Shown here: one piece after another, positions 1 to 7,039 of the stretch
How the letters are laid out: each line of letters begins with the position of its first letter
Position numbering within the stretch: position 1 is the first letter of the stretch
Assembly (NCBI GenBank): GCA_900759325.1
Contig: CAAEUW010000016.1
Span: 1-32,453, forward strand
DNA: 32,453 nucleotides
DNA from: an uncultured Peptostreptococcus sp.
GTDB lineage: Bacteria; Bacillota; Clostridia; Peptostreptococcales; Peptostreptococcaceae
Reading direction: 5' to 3'
Program-made: the position numbers and the translations under genes
The notes under the pieces: model-generated
What the model was told of the DNA's origin: nothing
The model's input: only the letters and a program-made list of their open reading frames with translations
The model's database searches: none

Positions 1-94
1 ATTAGTTGTTTAGATTATTATTTGAATTGAACCGCGGAGTGCCGAACGGCACGCTCCGTGGTGTGAGAGGGAGGAAAATTCCTCCCTACTCGAT
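1..94 (+). mobile_element. 3' end of a group II intron (domains V and VI), partial
   Basis: This is the catalytic 3' tail of a group II self-splicing retrointron; the rest, including any reverse transcriptase, lies upstream of the window. Domain V is readable at 32-61: an 8-bp lower stem (32-39 with 54-61), a two-base CG bulge at 52-53, a 4-bp upper stem (40-43 with 48-51) and a GAAC tetraloop. Domain VI follows at 65-91: GGGAGG (69-74) pairs with CCTCCC (81-86), and GAGA (65-68) pairs around an unpaired A at 88, which would be the branch-point adenosine. The tail CCTACTCGAT is typical of bacterial intron 3' ends, so the 3' splice junction should be at about 94. Family identity comes from the fold and tail motif; the subclass is not resolved. 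Confidence 0.82.
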
Positions 95-164
95 TGTCTT
101 GAATTTATAATCTAAGTGCAACTAAAAATATCTAATAAAGGCCTAAAAACAATGTATAAATACG

Positions 165-180
165 TTTTTTGTGATAAAAT
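165..180 (+). promoter_or_regulatory. Putative extended -10 promoter of glmM
   Basis: A TG at 172-173 lies one base before TAAAAT (175-180), an extended -10 element. No good -35 is seen 17 bases upstream. Very similar TTTGTGnTAAAAT-type boxes stand before secA (11114-11126) and prfB (28036-28047), which supports a real promoter. Apart from this and the intron tail, nothing else is recognised in 95-246. Confidence 0.45.
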
Positions 181-246
181 AGATTATATATAGGAATTTT
201 TATAAAAGGTCCATAATTAAAATTGACAAATAAGGTGGTAGCATAT

Positions 247-1608
247 ATGAGGAAATATTTTGGTACAGATGGAGTAAGAGGGGTAGCAAATACAGAGCTT
301 AATTCCTCTTTGGCCTACAGGTTAGGTAGGGCAGGTGGCTTTGTCTTAACGAAGGAATGTAAAAGTGATGCAAGGGTTAAGGTAGTAGTTGGTAGAGACA
401 CTAGAATCTCGGGTGATATGCTAGAGGCGGCCCTAATTGCAGGCTTGATGTCAGTTGGTTGTGATGTAATAACAGTAGGAGTAATACCTACACCAGCGGT
501 TGCATATTTGACTAGAAAATATGGGGCTAATTGTGGTGTGGTTATATCAGCATCTCATAATCCAGTTGAGTACAATGGTATAAAGTTTTTTAATGATAAG
601 GGCTTCAAGCTAGATGATGAAATAGAGCTAGAAATAGAAAAGCATATAGACGACGAAAATCTACTAGACAAGTGGCCAGTAGGTTCAGATGTTGGTAGAA
701 AGGTATATGAGCACAATGCTGTTAGGGACTATGTAGACTACCTGAAGTCACACATAGATGGAGACCTAAAGGGCCTAAAGCTTGTTTTAGACTGTGCTAA
801 TGGTGCAGCCTATAAGGTGGCTCCTATGGCATATAGGGAGCTAGGTGCTGAGGTAATAGAAATACACTGCCAGCCAGACGGTAATAATATAAATGACAAG
901 TGTGGATCTACACATCCAGAATCACTACAGGCTAAGGTTGTAGAAGTAGGTGCCCACATGGGTATGGCCTACGATGGTGATGCTGATAGATTGATTGCAG
1001 TAGATGAAAAGGGTAATATAGTAGATGGTGATAAGATTATGGTAGTGAGTGCCATAGATATGAAGTCGAAGGGCCAGCTAAAGAATGATACCCTAGTCGT
1101 TACTGTAATGAGTAATATAGGATTAAGAATTGCTGCTGAGGAAAATGGAATCAAGCTGGCTACTACTCAGGTTGGCGATAGGTATGTACTTGAAGAGATG
1201 ATAAAGGGCGATTACAGTCTTGGTGGAGAGCAGTCAGGTCACTTGGTATTCTTGGATTATAATACTACGGGTGATGGTACTATGTCATCTTTAGTCCTAG
1301 CATCAATAGTAAAGTCCAAGGGAGAGGCTCTTTCTAGTATAGCGGGTGTAATGGACCAGTACCCTCAGGTATTGGTGAATGTTAGGGTTCAGAATGAGTA
1401 CAAGAACAGCTATATGGAAATTGAAGAGATAGCTAAGAGGATAGATGAAATAGAAAAAGAAATGGATGGCAAGGGTAGGGTCCTAATCAGACCATCTGGA
1501 ACAGAGCCATTAGTAAGGGTTATGTTAGAGGGTAAAAATGAAGACCATATTTACGGCTTAGCCAAGGGACTTGCAGACCTAATAGATGAGAAGATAGGAT
1601 TGAAATAG
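247..1608 (+). CDS. glmM: Phosphoglucosamine mutase GlmM
   Basis: GlmM interconverts glucosamine-6-phosphate and glucosamine-1-phosphate in the cytoplasm, feeding UDP-GlcNAc and peptidoglycan synthesis. The 453-residue product starts with the family N-terminus RKYFGTDGVRG. It has the phosphoserine loop SASHNP with the catalytic serine at about residue 103, the metal-binding DGDADR loop (about 243-248) and the C-terminal phosphate-binding RPSGTEP loop (from about 415). Length is normal for the family. An in-frame TTG at 223 would add eight residues, but AAGGTGGT at 232-239 is a Shine-Dalgarno placed correctly for ATG 247, where the homologous N-terminus begins. glmS is not adjacent. The next gene, murA, uses the UDP-GlcNAc this pathway makes, but it has its own promoter. 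Confidence 0.97.
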   Translation: MRKYFGTDGVRGVANTELNSSLAYRLGRAGGFVLTKECKSDARVKVVVGRDTRISGDMLEAALIAGLMSVGCDVITVGVIPTPAVAYLTRKYGANCGVVISASHNPVEYNGIKFFNDKGFKLDDEIELEIEKHIDDENLLDKWPVGSDVGRKVYEHNAVRDYVDYLKSHIDGDLKGLKLVLDCANGAAYKVAPMAYRELGAEVIEIHCQPDGNNINDKCGSTHPESLQAKVVEVGAHMGMAYDGDADRLIAVDEKGNIVDGDKIMVVSAIDMKSKGQLKNDTLVVTVMSNIGLRIAAEENGIKLATTQVGDRYVLEEMIKGDYSLGGEQSGHLVFLDYNTTGDGTMSSLVLASIVKSKGEALSSIAGVMDQYPQVLVNVRVQNEYKNSYMEIEEIAKRIDEIEKEMDGKGRVLIRPSGTEPLVRVMLEGKNEDHIYGLAKGLADLIDEKIGLK

Positions 1609-1664
1609 CCTGAAAAATTTACTAGGGTTTTGGATTAAAAAATATTCAAAAAGAATTTAAGTGA

Positions 1665-1693
1665 TTGAAATTTTGTCACTGATTTGATATAAT
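1665..1693 (+). promoter_or_regulatory. Sigma-A promoter of the murA leader transcript
   Basis: TTGAAA (1665-1670) is separated by exactly 17 bases from a perfect TATAAT (1688-1693). Transcription would start at about 1700, inside or just before a hairpin, leaving about 270 bases of leader before murA. Confidence 0.75.
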
Positions 1694-1960
1694 AAGGAGA
1701 TGTATGCACATCTCCTTGGGTGGCAAACCCAATCGCATGTGTGTACTATAATTTGATATCATTTATAAACCTTGGAGTAGGTTTCTGTGGCAGACATAAA
1801 TCTTGCCACTATAAGTGGAGTCGGATTGAAAATTTTAAGCTTTATAAATGACAGCAAAGTTGGTGGAGGATCTTCCCAAATAGGGATATATAAGAGGGAT
1901 AGCCTTAGCACCATTGATGAGTATACGGGAAAGATTTACAAGGATTATTAGTGTTAATTT
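1694..1960 (+). promoter_or_regulatory. Long structured leader upstream of murA, unrecognised family
   Basis: About 270 non-coding bases lie between a strong promoter and murA. Visible structure: a perfect 10-bp hairpin AAGGAGATGT/ACATCTCCTT at 1694-1713; TTGGG/CCCAA at 1716-1732; a long-range pair CATTTATAAA (1770-1779) with TTTATAAATG (1841-1850); and inside it GTGGCA (1787-1792) with TGCCAC (1804-1809). The CCAC of that last arm could instead pair with the following AGTGG (1814-1818), so two folds exclude each other. No T-box, SAM, FMN, glmS-ribozyme or c-di-GMP hallmark is seen. Two very short reading frames with a Shine-Dalgarno-like AAGGAGAT begin at 1700 and 1704 (18 and 15 codons) and could be leader peptides. 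Function is unknown. Confidence 0.4.
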
Positions 1961-1973
1961 AAGAGGAGAAATT

Positions 1974-3227
1974 ATGCCAAGAATTAGAGTAAAAAAGAGC
2001 GGTCCTTTGAAGGGTACCCTGAAAATAGATGGAGCAAAAAATGCTGTATTACCTATTATTGCAGCTACGATACTAGCAAGGGGTAAGTGTACTTTGAAGA
2101 GTGTACCAAGTCTAAGAGACGTACATGTAATATCAGATCTTTTAGCCCACCTGGGTGCGGATGTTAATTATAATGATGGATGTCTAGAAATAGATACTTC
2201 AGGTATAAACACATATGAGGCTCCGTATGAGCTAGTAAAGAAGATGAGGGCATCCTTTGTAGTTATGGGTCCACTATTGGCTATCTTTAATCGCACGAAG
2301 ATTTCTATGCCAGGAGGATGTGCAATTGGTACCAGACCGATAGACCTACATTTAAAAGGATTTAAGGCCTTGGGTGCTGAAATAATAATGGACCATGGCT
2401 TTATAGAAGCCAGGGCTGATAAGCTAGTTGGAAATAAGCTGTACCTTGACTTCCCATCGGTTGGTGCTACTCAGAATATAATGATGGCATCAGTACTAGC
2501 TGATGGTGTAACAATTATTGAAAATGCGGCTGAAGAGCCTGAAATAGTCGATTTGGCAAATTTTCTAAACGAAATGGGCGCTTCTGTTAGGGGTGCTGGT
2601 ACAAATACAATAAAGATAAAAGGAGTGAAGTCTCTTCATGGGGCTGAGCACACGATAATACCTGATAGGATAGAGGCTTCTACATATATGGTGGCAGCAG
2701 CTATGACAAAGGGTGATATAGTCCTTGAAAATGTAATTATTGACCACCTAAAGCCAGTTATAGCAAAACTTTCTGAAGCAGGTGCTACAATTGAAGAGGG
2801 TGAAACATCAATCAGGGTAATAGGGCCTGATAAGATAAAGCCTATAGATATTAAGACCCTACCACATCCTGGATTCCCTACAGATGTACAGGCCCAGTTT
2901 ATGGCCATGCTGACAGTTGCTGAGGGTACAGGTGTAGTAATAGAGACGGTATTTGAAAATAGGTTTATGCATGTAAATGAATTTAATAAAATGGGAGCCA
3001 ATATAAAGATTGATGGCAGGAGTGCAGTAGTTAATGGAGTAGACTGCCTAAAGGGAGCAGACGTAGTAGCTACTGACCTTAGGGCTGGAGCAGCCCTTAT
3101 CCTATGTGGCCTAATTGCTGATGGTACTACTAATGTAGGTGAAATATACCATATACAGAGGGGCTATGTAGACATAGATAAGAAGCTGAGAAGTATAGGC
3201 GGAGACGTTGAAATAGTTGAAGATTAA
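1974..3227 (+). CDS. murA: UDP-N-acetylglucosamine 1-carboxyvinyltransferase MurA
   Basis: MurA transfers enolpyruvate from phosphoenolpyruvate to UDP-GlcNAc, the first committed step of peptidoglycan synthesis. The 417-residue protein has the substrate-binding DGAKNAVLP (Lys22, Asn23) and the active-site loop PGGCAIGTRP with Cys at residue 116, the residue alkylated by fosfomycin in sensitive enzymes. An in-frame extension to 1914 is possible, but AGGAG at 1964-1968 sits five bases before ATG 1974, where the conserved N-terminus starts. It is preceded by a promoter and a long structured leader, and followed 23 bases later by mbl, probably co-transcribed. In spore formers spoIID and spoIIID commonly separate murA from mbl; neither is present here. 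Confidence 0.96.
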   Translation: MPRIRVKKSGPLKGTLKIDGAKNAVLPIIAATILARGKCTLKSVPSLRDVHVISDLLAHLGADVNYNDGCLEIDTSGINTYEAPYELVKKMRASFVVMGPLLAIFNRTKISMPGGCAIGTRPIDLHLKGFKALGAEIIMDHGFIEARADKLVGNKLYLDFPSVGATQNIMMASVLADGVTIIENAAEEPEIVDLANFLNEMGASVRGAGTNTIKIKGVKSLHGAEHTIIPDRIEASTYMVAAAMTKGDIVLENVIIDHLKPVIAKLSEAGATIEEGETSIRVIGPDKIKPIDIKTLPHPGFPTDVQAQFMAMLTVAEGTGVVIETVFENRFMHVNEFNKMGANIKIDGRSAVVNGVDCLKGADVVATDLRAGAALILCGLIADGTTNVGEIYHIQRGYVDIDKKLRSIGGDVEIVED

Positions 3228-3250
3228 TTAGTCGTATACGGAGGTTTGTG

Positions 3251-4261
3251 ATGGCAGGAATGGATATTGGAATAGATTTAGGTACTGCGAATGTATTAGT
3301 AGTAGTAGATGACAAGGGTGTTGTTTTGAATGAACCAGCTGTAGTAGCTGTTGATAATAGGATGGACGAGATCATAGCCGTGGGTCATGAGGCTTACAAA
3401 ATGATTGGTAGGACTCCTAAGGATATAGAGGCTATCAAACCAATGATGAATGGTGTAATATCTGACTATGATAATGCAGAAAAGATGTTACGTGGCTTTA
3501 TCAATATGCTTGGTGAAAGCAAGGGTATGGGCAAGATTGTAATGCCTAGGATCATGGTGTCAGTGCCTAGTAAGATAACTGATGTAGAGAGAAAGGCTGT
3601 CCAGGATGCCACTAAGCAGGCAGGTGCAAGAGAAGTCCTATTAATTGAAGAACCTATAGCAGCAGCAATAGGGGCAGGTATAGATATTACTGTACCAGGT
3701 GGTCACCTAGTAGTAGATATAGGTGGTGGTACTTCGGATGTAGCCGTTATATCTCTTGGAGGAACTGTAATCAGTAAGTCCATTAAGGTCGGTGGTAACA
3801 GGTTTGACCAGGATGTTATCAGGTACATCAAGAAGAATTACAATGTAATTATAGGTGAGAGAACTGCCGAAAAGATAAAGAAGGATATAGGTTGTGCCTA
3901 TAGACGTCAGGAAGAAAGGTTTATAAAGATAACAGGTAGGGACTTGACTAATGGTCTTCCAAAGTCTATAACTGTTAGCTCTTTTGAGATAATGGATGCT
4001 ATGAGCGATAGCGTGGCCCAGATTACTAACCTAGTAATCAAGGTCCTACAGGATACACCACCTGAACTAGCATCTGACATAGCAGAAAGGGGAATCGTCC
4101 TGACTGGAGGAGGCGCCCTACTATATGGTATGGACAAGAAGATTTCTGAGGTTACTGGTCTAAAGGTAAGGTTGGCAAGTGAGCCAATTAACTGTGTTGC
4201 CCTAGGTACAGGTATAGCTTTAGGATCTGTAGAGCTACTTGAAATAGCAGGAACTGTTTAA
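3251..4261 (+). CDS. mbl: MreB/Mbl-family rod-shape actin homologue
   Basis: This bacterial actin forms membrane-associated filaments that guide lateral cell-wall synthesis. The protein of about 336 residues has the actin-fold motifs in order: phosphate-1 IGIDLGTANVLV near the N-terminus, EEPIAAAIGAG (connect 1), phosphate-2 VVDIGGGTSDVAVI, and the adenosine motif GIVLTGGGALLYG near the C-terminus. GGAGG at 3240-3244 is well placed for ATG 3251; GTG 3248 is a less likely start. The call as Mbl rather than MreB rests on position downstream of murA, where mbl lies in Bacillus and clostridia, and on the absence of mreC and mreD next to it. A coccoid organism keeping an MreB-type gene is notable. 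Confidence 0.85.
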   Translation: MAGMDIGIDLGTANVLVVVDDKGVVLNEPAVVAVDNRMDEIIAVGHEAYKMIGRTPKDIEAIKPMMNGVISDYDNAEKMLRGFINMLGESKGMGKIVMPRIMVSVPSKITDVERKAVQDATKQAGAREVLLIEEPIAAAIGAGIDITVPGGHLVVDIGGGTSDVAVISLGGTVISKSIKVGGNRFDQDVIRYIKKNYNVIIGERTAEKIKKDIGCAYRRQEERFIKITGRDLTNGLPKSITVSSFEIMDAMSDSVAQITNLVIKVLQDTPPELASDIAERGIVLTGGGALLYGMDKKISEVTGLKVRLASEPINCVALGTGIALGSVELLEIAGTV

Positions 4262-4277
4262 ATTTAGAAATTAAATC

Positions 4278-4306
4278 TTGACTTTTAGGAGTCATGATGA
4301 TAACAT
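4278..4306 (+). promoter_or_regulatory. Promoter of the SAM riboswitch-metK transcript
   Basis: TTGACT (4278-4283), a 17-base spacer, then TAACAT (4301-4306). The predicted start, near 4313, lies just before the riboswitch aptamer. Confidence 0.6.
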
Positions 4307-4336
4307 AGTCATATAATTGAATGAAATCTTGATTAC

Positions 4337-4490
4337 CTTATCAAGAGTGGCTGAGGGACAGGCCCTATGACGCCCGGCAACCGGAAGTATTTACGGTGCT
4401 AAATCCTACAAGATTTATATCTTGAAAGATGAGGTTTGCTATTTATTGTGTAAATAATGGCCTCTTCTTTTGAAGAGGTCAATTTTTATT
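4337..4490 (+). promoter_or_regulatory. SAM-I (S-box) riboswitch with transcription terminator
   Basis: The aptamer (4337-4434) shows S-box landmarks: CTTATCAAGAG at the 5' side of P1, GAGGGAC and GGCCC of P2, GCCCGGCAACCGG, GGTGCTAAATCC, and the closing CTTGAAAGATGAGG. The expression platform is a 10-bp hairpin (4458-4467 with 4472-4481, loop TTTT) followed by T4483-4487. An antiterminator is readable: AAAGATGAGG at 4425-4434 can pair with CCTCTTCTTT at 4461-4470 with one mismatch, so binding of S-adenosylmethionine in P1 should free the terminator and shut off metK. This is product feedback on SAM synthetase. Confidence 0.96.
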
Positions 4491-4551
4491 ATAAGGTAAA
4501 TTGAGGAAGGGTTGTATTAAAGTATATAGTATTTTATGAAAGGAAGAAGAG

Positions 4552-5736
4552 ATGGCGAGACATTTATTTACATCAGAATCAGTAACAGAAGGGCATCCAG
4601 ACAAACTTTGTGACCAGGTATCAGACGCGATACTTGACGCCTTGATTGAAAAGGATCCAAAGTCTAGGGTAGCATGTGAGACAACAGCTACAACAGGGCT
4701 AATATTAGTAGCAGGAGAAATATCTACAAATGCCTATGTAGATATTCCAAAGATAGTAAGAGAAACAGTAGAAGGCATAGGATATATTAGGGGTAAGTTT
4801 GGTTTCGATGCCGAAAATTGTGCAGTAATTACAGCTATAGATGAGCAGTCAAATGATATCGCTATGGGTGTTGATGAAGGTTTGGAATCAAAGGAAGGCG
4901 AGAATATAGAAGATGAGATAGAAAAGGTTGGTGCAGGTGACCAGGGTATAATGTTCGGTTTTGCTTGTAACGAGACTCCAGAATTAATGCCATTACCAAT
5001 ATCTCTTGCCCACAAGCTATCAAGAAAGCTTACTGAGGTTAGAAAGTCAGGAGAAATAGCCTACCTAAGACCAGATGGTAAGACTCAGGTAACTGTTGAA
5101 TATGAAGAGGATACACCAGTAAGAGTACATACAGTATTGATATCTGCCCAGCATGACCCAGATACTACAAATGACCAGATTAGAAAAGACCTTATAGAAA
5201 AGGTTATAAAGACTACAATACCAGCAGACCTATTGGACGATGAAACTCTATACTACATCAACCCAACGGGCAGGTTCGTTGTGGGTGGACCGCACGGAGA
5301 TACAGGATTAACAGGTAGAAAGATCATCATAGATACATACGGTGGATATTCTAGACATGGTGGTGGTGCCTTCTCAGGAAAGGACCCAACAAAGGTAGAT
5401 AGGTCAGCTTGCTATGCAGCAAGATATGTTGCCAAGAATATAGTGGCAGCAGGCCTTGCAGACAAGTGTGAAATAGAGCTTGCCTATGCGATAGGTGTAG
5501 CGAGACCACTATCAATATTTGTTGACACATTTGGCACAGGAAAGGTATCTAATGAGAAGTTAGTTGAAATCGTAAAGGAAAACTTCGATCTTAGACCAGG
5601 TGCTATCATAAAGAACCTAGACCTATTAAGACCAATCTACAAGCAGGTAGCTGCTTATGGTCACTTTGGTAGAACTGATGTAGACCTACCATGGGAAAGA
5701 ACTGATAAGGTTGAGACTTTAAAGGCTTATTTATAA
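4552..5736 (+). CDS. metK: S-adenosylmethionine synthetase
   Basis: MetK makes S-adenosylmethionine from methionine and ATP. The 394-residue sequence is canonical and full length: SESVTEGHPDKLCDQ near the N-terminus (methionine/ATP site), GAGDQGIMFGFA, GRFVVGGPHGDTGLTGRKIIIDTYGG, and the P-loop-like GGGAFSGKDPTKVDRS. A GGAAGAAGAG Shine-Dalgarno precedes ATG 4552. It is a single-gene transcript between an upstream SAM-I riboswitch and a downstream intrinsic terminator. Arginine is mostly AGA rather than the AGG common in neighbouring genes, consistent with high expression. Confidence 0.98.
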   Translation: MARHLFTSESVTEGHPDKLCDQVSDAILDALIEKDPKSRVACETTATTGLILVAGEISTNAYVDIPKIVRETVEGIGYIRGKFGFDAENCAVITAIDEQSNDIAMGVDEGLESKEGENIEDEIEKVGAGDQGIMFGFACNETPELMPLPISLAHKLSRKLTEVRKSGEIAYLRPDGKTQVTVEYEEDTPVRVHTVLISAQHDPDTTNDQIRKDLIEKVIKTTIPADLLDDETLYYINPTGRFVVGGPHGDTGLTGRKIIIDTYGGYSRHGGGAFSGKDPTKVDRSACYAARYVAKNIVAAGLADKCEIELAYAIGVARPLSIFVDTFGTGKVSNEKLVEIVKENFDLRPGAIIKNLDLLRPIYKQVAAYGHFGRTDVDLPWERTDKVETLKAYL

Positions 5737-5755
5737 AAATAGAGGATAATTTTTG

Positions 5756-5794
5756 GCGTTGGATGAGATTTATTTCTTTTCCAACGCTTTTTTT
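5756..5794 (+). terminator. Intrinsic terminator of metK
   Basis: GCGTTGG (5756-5762) pairs with CCAACGC (5781-5787), followed by seven Ts (5788-5794). Confidence 0.85.
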
Positions 5795-5840
5795 CGAAAA
5801 AATCCTATTTCGAAAAATGATAGTATTATTTCTAGAAAAT

Positions 5841-5869
5841 TTGTTTTTTTATCAAGTAATGTGTTAAAC
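5841..5869 (+). promoter_or_regulatory. Putative promoter of the SH3b lipoprotein gene
   Basis: TTGTTT (5841-5846), a 17-base spacer, TAAACT (5864-5869) with a TGTG just upstream (extended -10). It leaves a leader of about 90 AT-rich bases with no recognised element. Confidence 0.45.
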
Positions 5870-5965
5870 TTTATATGATGATATAGAAATTTTTAATCAT
5901 AGAATTTTTTAAATTGGAGTATAAAATTATTAATAGCGATATTTTCTAGGAAAGGGTATGAAGTC

Positions 5966-6946
5966 ATGTTTAGATTATCAAAAGCAGTTAAAAAGATAGC
6001 CTTACTTTCAATTGTATTTATACTGGCCTTAAGCTTGGGGGCCTGTAAAAGTCAGGACAAGGAAACAAAGGAAGAAGTCAAGGTTGAGAGCTTAAATGAA
6101 AAAATAGCGAAAGCATATAGTCAAGTCTTGGACAAGGCAGATAAGTATGACTATCAGGATGAAGGTCAGGAAGCTAGAGAATATGAATACGCAATTGTAA
6201 AGATGGATGGTGAAAAAATACCCCAGCTATTACTTTCAAAGAACTCTGACCTAAGGTACGTAAAGGTATTTTCCTATAATGAAAAGGAAGAGAAGCTAAT
6301 TGAATGCAGTGAATCAATAGTCTACGGTGCTGCAGGAGTAGGAGGTTTTAGGGGAGATATAATGTCTAGAAGCGACTATAAGGGTCTAGAATATATTGAA
6401 ACATCTAGTGGAACAGGTGATACAAGTGTAGAAAATATAAGTATAGAAAATGGTCAATTAAAGCGTGAGACTAAATGGGAAGGTAGATATGACCAAATGC
6501 CAGAAGATGATAGCACCCAAGAGATAGTATGGTCAAAAATAAATGATAAAAGTCAGCTTGAAAAGCTTACTGGTAAAGAAATTACTCCAGCTGGTGAAAG
6601 TACCAGCAAGGATAATAAACAAGCAAAGGAAAGTGATAAGGAATTAAAGTCTACTGCAGGATCAAATAAAGAGAAGATCCAGGCCATGATTAGGGAAGAG
6701 GAAAAGGCTGATTCTAGCCTAGCCTCAAGAATTAAAAACACAGACCAGGTAGTAAGGGCGAAAAATACAAATTTGAGGGAAGACCATTCTAAGAACTCTG
6801 CAATCCTAAAAACCCTACTTTCAGGCACAGAGGTTCATGTAATTGATACCTATGTAGAAAGTCCAGAGAGAATGTGGTGTAAGATAAAGTATGAAGAAGT
6901 TACAGGTTGGATTTCCTATAATACAATTAACGGAAGCATAAAATAG
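5966..6946 (+). CDS. Predicted lipoprotein with C-terminal SH3b domain
   Basis: A 326-residue exported protein with a lipoprotein signal: basic FRLSKAVKKIA, a hydrophobic stretch and lipobox LSLGAC with the lipidated Cys at about residue 27. A charged linker follows, then a region of about 150 residues (40-205) without a recognisable catalytic motif, with a Gly-rich VYGAAGVGGFRGD patch, then a Lys/Glu/Ser-rich linker. Residues about 262-324 form a bacterial SH3 (SH3_3) domain, with AKNTNLREDHSKNSAILKTL and the terminal GWISYNTI. SH3b domains usually bind peptidoglycan or other wall polymers, so wall-associated sensing or anchoring is plausible. The gene is alone between metK and recD2. A GGAAAGGG Shine-Dalgarno supports ATG 5966. 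Exact function unknown. Confidence 0.75.
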   Translation: MFRLSKAVKKIALLSIVFILALSLGACKSQDKETKEEVKVESLNEKIAKAYSQVLDKADKYDYQDEGQEAREYEYAIVKMDGEKIPQLLLSKNSDLRYVKVFSYNEKEEKLIECSESIVYGAAGVGGFRGDIMSRSDYKGLEYIETSSGTGDTSVENISIENGQLKRETKWEGRYDQMPEDDSTQEIVWSKINDKSQLEKLTGKEITPAGESTSKDNKQAKESDKELKSTAGSNKEKIQAMIREEEKADSSLASRIKNTDQVVRAKNTNLREDHSKNSAILKTLLSGTEVHVIDTYVESPERMWCKIKYEEVTGWISYNTINGSIK

Positions 6947-6981
6947 GAAGAAATATAGGTGAGAAAAAATCTAAAAAAGTT

Positions 6982-7010
6982 TTGAAAAAAGATTTACTAA
7001 AAAATAAAAT
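6982..7010 (+). promoter_or_regulatory. Putative promoter of recD2
   Basis: TTGAAA (6982-6987), exactly 17 bases, TAAAAT (7005-7010), 30 bases before the recD2 start codon. The upstream gene has no clear terminator, so readthrough is possible. Confidence 0.6.
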
Positions 7011-7039
7011 TGACTATAAGTAGTTAGGAGGCAGATATA

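Noticed and set aside
1716..1740. T-box element (TGGGTGGCA) in the murA leader
   Set aside because: It lies at the start of the leader, lacks the preceding stem I and specifier region and the ACCGCG continuation, and murA is not a T-box-type gene.
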